Source of the DNA: Benincasa hispida
Lineage: Eukaryota > Streptophyta > Magnoliopsida > Cucurbitales > Cucurbitaceae
Length of the DNA: 64,000 bases
Direction: 5' to 3'
Assembly: GCF_009727055.1 (NCBI RefSeq)
Contig: NC_052353.1
Coordinates: 62,544,388 to 62,608,387, forward strand
The position numbers were made by a program, and so were the translations under genes. The notes beneath the pieces are model-generated. The model was not told the origin of the DNA, did not search any database, and saw only the letters and a list, made by a program, of their open reading frames with translations. The number at the start of each line of letters is the position of its first letter. Positions within the stretch are counted from its first letter, which is position 1. Below are positions 59,568 through 64,000 of the stretch, piece after piece.

Positions 59568-59842
59568 TGTTACGAAATCGACAATTAAAGAACACAAAAA
59601 GGAACGTAGAGATAGAGAAGATCAACACACAGATATACTTGATTCACTAACGATGTGTTAGCTACGTCCACGAGTAGAGAGAGAACAGTATTATTAGAGA
59701 GAATGTTTTCAAAAAATTACATCAAACAACGCCTCTAGGGTTAGAGAGTTTATATAGTGCACTACTCTAAACCCTAGGGTCATAATCGTAAATAACTACA
59801 AATAAATAAATATACTAAACACGAATTCAGCAAGTCCAAACA
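59568..59842 (-). repeat. 5' LTR of copia element D (shared middle LTR)
   Basis: Plus-strand start TGTTACGAAATCGACAATTA; the rest is very similar to 55232-55498. It serves as 5' LTR to the left interior and as 3' LTR to the truncated right interior. Confidence 0.8.
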
Positions 59843-59879
59843 ATGTTGGAACTTGCCTTGTGGGATCAGTTTGGTGAAA

Positions 59880-61063
59880 ATATCAGTAAGGTTATCAACA
59901 GTACCAATTTTCATCACTTTAACTCTCTACTCACCTCTTAATAAATGATATCTTACATCTATGTGCTTAGTTCTCTCATGATGCACTTGATCCTTGGCTA
60001 GGTATATTGCACTCAAACTATCACAATATACAATAGCTTGGTCATGATGCAAACCAAGATCACCAACTAACCCCCTCAGCCATATTCCCTCTTTAGAAGC
60101 TTCTGTCAAGGAATATGTACTCTGCTTCAATAGTAGATAAAGTAACTATAGGCTATAAGGTTGCCTTCCAACTAACAACAGAACCACCCAGAGTGAACAC
60201 ATAGCCAGTCATAGACCTCCTACTGTCAACATCTCCAACATAGTCAGAATCAGAATAACCGGTCACCAAATATTCTGTGCAATTCCCATAAACAAGACCA
60301 ACATCAGATGTACCTTTAAGGTAACGAAAAATCCTTTTAACGGCTTGCCAATGCTCCTTCCCAGATTGACCCATGAACCTGCTGACAACATTAACAACAT
60401 GGGCAAGATCAAGCCTAGTACAGACCATAGCATACATCAAACTTCTCACCGCACTAGCATAAGGAAATCAAGACATGTACTCCTTCTCAACTTCAAACTG
60501 TGGTGAAAGCACATATGACAAACGAGCATTTACAGCATTAAGAGTATCTATAGGCTTAGCTTATGACATATCAAACCTGGACAATATTTTCTGAATATAT
60601 CCTTTCTATAACAAGAAGAGCTTATTCTTATCTCTATCCCCATAAATCTCCATACCCAAAATTTTTTGTGCAGCACTCAAATCCTTCATATTAAACTCAG
60701 CACTAAGAAGATTCTTTAATTTCAAAATGTCAGACTTGGACTTTATAGCTATGAGCATATCATCTACATATAAAAGTAGATAAATCATCGAACTATCATT
60801 AGCTTTGTTGTGATATACATAACAATCATACAGACTCCTGTTATAGCCAAGTCCAATCATATAGCTGTCAAATCGTTTGTACCACTGCCTTGGAGACTGC
60901 TTTAACCATACAAAGATTTCTTCAACTTGCAAACATAATCGTCTTTACCTGGACACTGGAACCCATTCGGTTGGGTCATATAAATCTCTTCCTCCAACTC
61001 TCCATGTAAGAAAGCTATCTTCACATCTAGTTGTTCAAGTTCCAAATTTGATGTGCTACTATA
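59880..61063 (-). pseudogene. second partial pol of copia element D
   Basis: It repeats the RNase H and reverse transcriptase blocks of the left copy: [69 protein letters not shown] and ASKEGIWLRGLVGDLGLHHD. Frame breaks fall near 60905, 60470-60600 and 60110. The similarity ends abruptly at about 61063 (GATGTGCTACTATA), inside reverse transcriptase, so 5' parts are missing. Confidence 0.88.
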
Positions 61064-62061
61064 TGTAGATGATTGTTTGAAGTGCCAACAAACAAATTGA
61101 AGGCATTCCAATAAACAGGAACAACTTATATTTGCAATTGGACTTGAAAAGCCCTATGAACAAAGACAAAATGCAAACTCCTCTAATATAGGCTCCACAG
61201 AAGTGATGATCACAAACAAGCTCGAAGCAACGCACAATGCCGCAGAGAGACTTAGGGCAGTAGCCATGTGATTCTCCTTATTTACCATTGGTTTAATTAC
61301 AATATGTTCCTCTACCTAAAAAAAAAAAAATGCTCTCTGCCTCCTTGTCTTCAATACCCTTCATGAAAAATAATCATCAAGTATTCATCAATCACATATA
61401 CTCCCTCAGTTCTCATCTAGTTTTACCATATTAATACCAATCCAACGGTTAGTTTTCCCAGCCCTTTTTAATCTCAAGGCTTAGAAAATGACCAACATAA
61501 GTTAATTTTCTGGTTTTTCATCTGGGTGGCCCTTTGGGCTGTCCAATGAGTCCCCTGAGTAACAACATATTGAACCGGTCAGCCAAAATGATAGAGATTA
61601 TGTAGTCTCTGACTAACAACATATTTAAATTAGTACACTTAAGTTTAAAGATGGAATCTTCTCATTTTTTTTTTTTTTTTTAATTAATACCTGGACTGCA
61701 CTCATCTATTATGTAGTCTCTGTTGCACCCAATAAAAAAAACTGCTATTTGAGAGATTTTTTGTGTGAGTAAAAGAAGAGTATGGAGTTAAGTTGCACCT
61801 AATCATTGCTCTTACTTAATAACTTTTTTTTTCTTTACGTTCTTAACTTGAAAGTATAAATTGAATTTCTTGTTGATGAGATTCAATACATATAATTTGT
61901 GACATCTTGCACACATATTTAAGTCCAATTAAACACACTAATTCAACATAAATCCTTGTTATTAATATGAAGTAATTGTTTCTACTTCCATCAAGACTCG
62001 AAAAGTAAACATTTGAACATAATTTCTACGAACAAACCATAGAGGAAAAAAAAAAAAAATC
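61064..62061. other. intergenic, no gene seen
   Basis: AT-rich with poly-A and poly-T runs (61320-61332, 61660-61683). No domain-bearing frame. It separates the truncated copia copy from the F-box pseudogene. Confidence 0.5.
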
Positions 62062-62745
62062 TTAGTCATCTCCATCTAAAATGGTTGAAAGAGACCCAAA
62101 ATTCAATGATGGATCTGTATGACAAAATGCTGCAACTGCTTTGTTGGCTCTAAAACCATGATGTTTCGATAATATTTTAATGTTGTGTATCGTCCCAGTC
62201 TTATCCAAGCAAAATAAGTCATTATTGCGCATAAACAATAGCTCTCCATCTCCCGAGTGTTTAATAAGGTGAATTGATACAAAGGCCCAACACGTGGGTT
62301 ATTTGTTATCGATAATAACAAGGTTTCTTATCGATGAATCTCTGGTTTGCATCTTCCCCACTTCACCCCCTTCCTGCGTCAAAATAATTGCATAAATGGT
62401 GCCATTAAATGGCTTAACGAGCGCATGCCAATTGAGGCAATGAGACCCTATACAAGTTTTTCAGTTTCAACATCAAGAACATATATAACAGATAATTTAT
62501 TTTATTTATCTTTTTGCTTTCTAATCCAATAGATGATCCCATTCAGTTAAGCACCCTGAGCATAGGTGGCAAAATGAATGTCAACTTGCCTCCATTCGTT
62601 ATTTTCGCTTCTATCAAACGTGAAAATATGCATCTTGGACTTCACTTTGTTGCAAAGTAAGATAATTCTAAATGATTTGTACCCCTTTGTCTTAGGACTA
62701 AAACCAAAACCATATTGACAATACGGAATTTACATTTAGGTTCAG
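62062..62745 (-). pseudogene. F-box protein, F-box-associated domain, 5'-truncated
   Basis: On the minus strand the F-box-associated domain start YGFGFSPKTKGYKSFRIILL (about 62715) is followed by HIFTFDRSENNEWRQVDIHF, ATYAQGA-stop-LNGIIYWIRKQ, two further stops, SVIYVLDVETEKL and, after frame changes, PTCWAFVSIHLIKHSGDGEL, MRNNDLFCLDKTGTIHN and the end AAFCHTDPSLNFGSLSTILD with a stop at 62062. F-box proteins of this type bind substrates for SCF ubiquitin ligases. The N-terminal F-box itself is not found upstream, and at least four in-frame stops occur, yet the last 70 residues are open, so decay may be recent. Confidence 0.75.
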
Positions 62746-64000
62746 GAGAGCTAATTAGAAGAACTCATTAGTAATTAGATTTAATATGCTGGGTCACTCA
62801 TAATCGTCGGCCTTAGTGGCTTTGAGAAGAATAAACAACAAGCCATTGCAGGAATTTGAAATATGTGTTGCCAATTAAACATGTTTTAATTAGATAAGTT
62901 ATAGATGAATTAATTTATGAGAATTGACGAAATTAAAGGATGAGATCTAATTCAGTATATTAATATAAGAGTTAATTTAGTAAAGTTTCACATGAATTAA
63001 GCATAGGATTTTACTTGTTCTATATATGTTTAATTAGGATGTGAGTTATGTACTTAAATTTGTCCATGGCAATCTTATAAATAGGATTGATACTTACATT
63101 GTTAATGCAACCAAGTGAGAAGAAAATACACAAAGGGGGTATTTGATAAATGGGTATAAGTTGTTGGATTGGGTGGGTATTTATTACCCATGTTTGTTAA
63201 GCTCATAAAGAAAAACCGTGGTTTATTAAACCCACCTTTTTTACCCACTCAAAACTAACCCTAAAAACCAGTGATATTTTCATTTTCTTCTCTCTTCCTT
63301 CATCTTCGCCATTTGGATTCTCTACCAGATCTGATTTTTTTTTTTTTTTATCGTCAAACCTTTGGAACATCACTTTACAAAAACTTGATATGATGATTTG
63401 GTTCATTGCTTTTATTAGATTTCTTCCAATAACCGATCTTATCTTATGTTATGTTCTATCTGAGGCTTTCACTATATTATATTATAAGCATCGAAAAGAA
63501 CATATATTTTGTGGATTTTTTTTGGAAACGGCCACATGTTCATTCGTTTCATATTATTTTTGTGATCTTATGAAAAATGTTATTATACTACATCACATTC
63601 TCACCTTCATAATCAAATGAAAGATAATTATCCTATGTACAATTTCAATTCCAAATATACTATCCATACTAAATAAAAATAAACTGTATGATATGTGAAA
63701 TAATAATGTTAAGTTAGCAAGATTCAACATATATACATACAGTATACCAATTAGTAATTGGGATAATTACCTTCAATTTATATACATACATTCAATATAT
63801 ATACATACAATATACAATATACCAATTAATTGAGCAGCAATATGAAATGTATTTTGTTGGTATGTTTTACAGATGGAAGAGAATTAGAATTATTACCGTT
63901 TTTGAAAATAATATATGTAAAATAATCTATTATATTCTACAAATTGAGAAAAAAATTTTAGATTGTCCAGTTTATATCATAAATGATTTGAGAAAATACG
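62746..64000. other. intergenic, no gene seen
   Basis: AT-rich DNA with poly-T near 63338-63350. A segment GGGGGTATTTGATAAATGGGTATAAG at 63136 resembles the end of Harbinger-type MITEs, but no partner end could be identified. ATACATACA runs appear near 63730-63810. Confidence 0.4.

Larger units (their letters stand above)
55232..61063 (-). mobile_element. Tnt1-like copia element D, LTR-interior-LTR-partial interior
   Basis: A minus-oriented Ty1/copia element has its 3' LTR at 55232-55498, pol and gag at 55578-59450, a primer binding site at 59553-59564 and an LTR at 59568-59842. Beyond this second LTR a further pol 3' part (59880-61063) follows in the same orientation, nearly the same as 55500-56690. 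The two interiors thus share the middle LTR, as after unequal recombination. It lies about 520 bp downstream of PRS4. Confidence 0.85.

Noticed and set aside
63134..63240. A MITE at the right end of the window
   Set aside because: One end resembles Harbinger-type MITEs, but no matching inverted end or target duplication could be found.

Overview
This window is nuclear DNA from a dicotyledonous plant: AT-rich, with intron-bearing genes and a dense cover of LTR retrotransposons, MITEs and DNA transposon remnants. The genes resemble plant-specific families, and a short TGATAGACTTCTATCA-type repeat near 10 kb makes me think of Cucurbitaceae, but that family assignment is a low-confidence inference. 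Only two genes look intact: a GPAT1-like acyltransferase at the left (minus strand, two exons) and a PRS4-type ribose-phosphate pyrophosphokinase at 51.0-54.7 kb (plus strand, seven exons). An F-box protein pseudogene lies at 62 kb. About 47 kb between the two genes is transposon-derived or gene-empty.

Layout. 0.8-3.4 kb: GPAT1-like gene. 3.4-10.8 kb: intergenic DNA with a tRNA-like (SINE-like) relic, two dispersed repeats (called R1 and R2 here) and a gypsy-type solo LTR inside R2. 10.9-18.8 kb: a decayed PIF/Harbinger element carrying both a Myb/SANT-like gene and a DDE transposase gene, the first split by a copia-type solo LTR; the element sits inside another R1 copy. 18.9-32.4 kb: fragments of two copia elements (named C and B here), with a complete-ended 11.85-kb Athila-type Ty3/gypsy element (19687-31538, minus strand, TSD TGGCC) inserted in B. 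32.5-38.6 kb: a third copia element (A, minus strand) with its 3' LTR, pol and gag, and a hAT-type MITE in pol. 39.3-46.3 kb: a second R2 copy interrupted by a tandem array of a miniature LTR element (four LTRs, three interiors), which is itself interrupted by another copia solo LTR. 46.3-48.4 kb: an unclassified LTR-element relic. 48.4-50.9 kb: gene-empty. 55.2-61.1 kb: a Tnt1-like copia element (D) in an LTR-interior-LTR-partial interior arrangement. 62.1-62.7 kb: F-box pseudogene.

An assembly problem needs attention. The stretch 25135-27392, ending at a 25-base N gap, is a noisy inverted copy of 23.8-25.13 kb, inflated at homopolymers, and looks like an uncorrected fold-back long read rather than real DNA. 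Every reading frame predicted there is spurious. A single N at 29881 is flanked by an exact 44-bp duplication that is probably also a join artefact.

I found no previously undescribed biological system. The most informative content is the nested transposon history, where two R1 copies and two R2 copies serve as each other's empty insertion sites.
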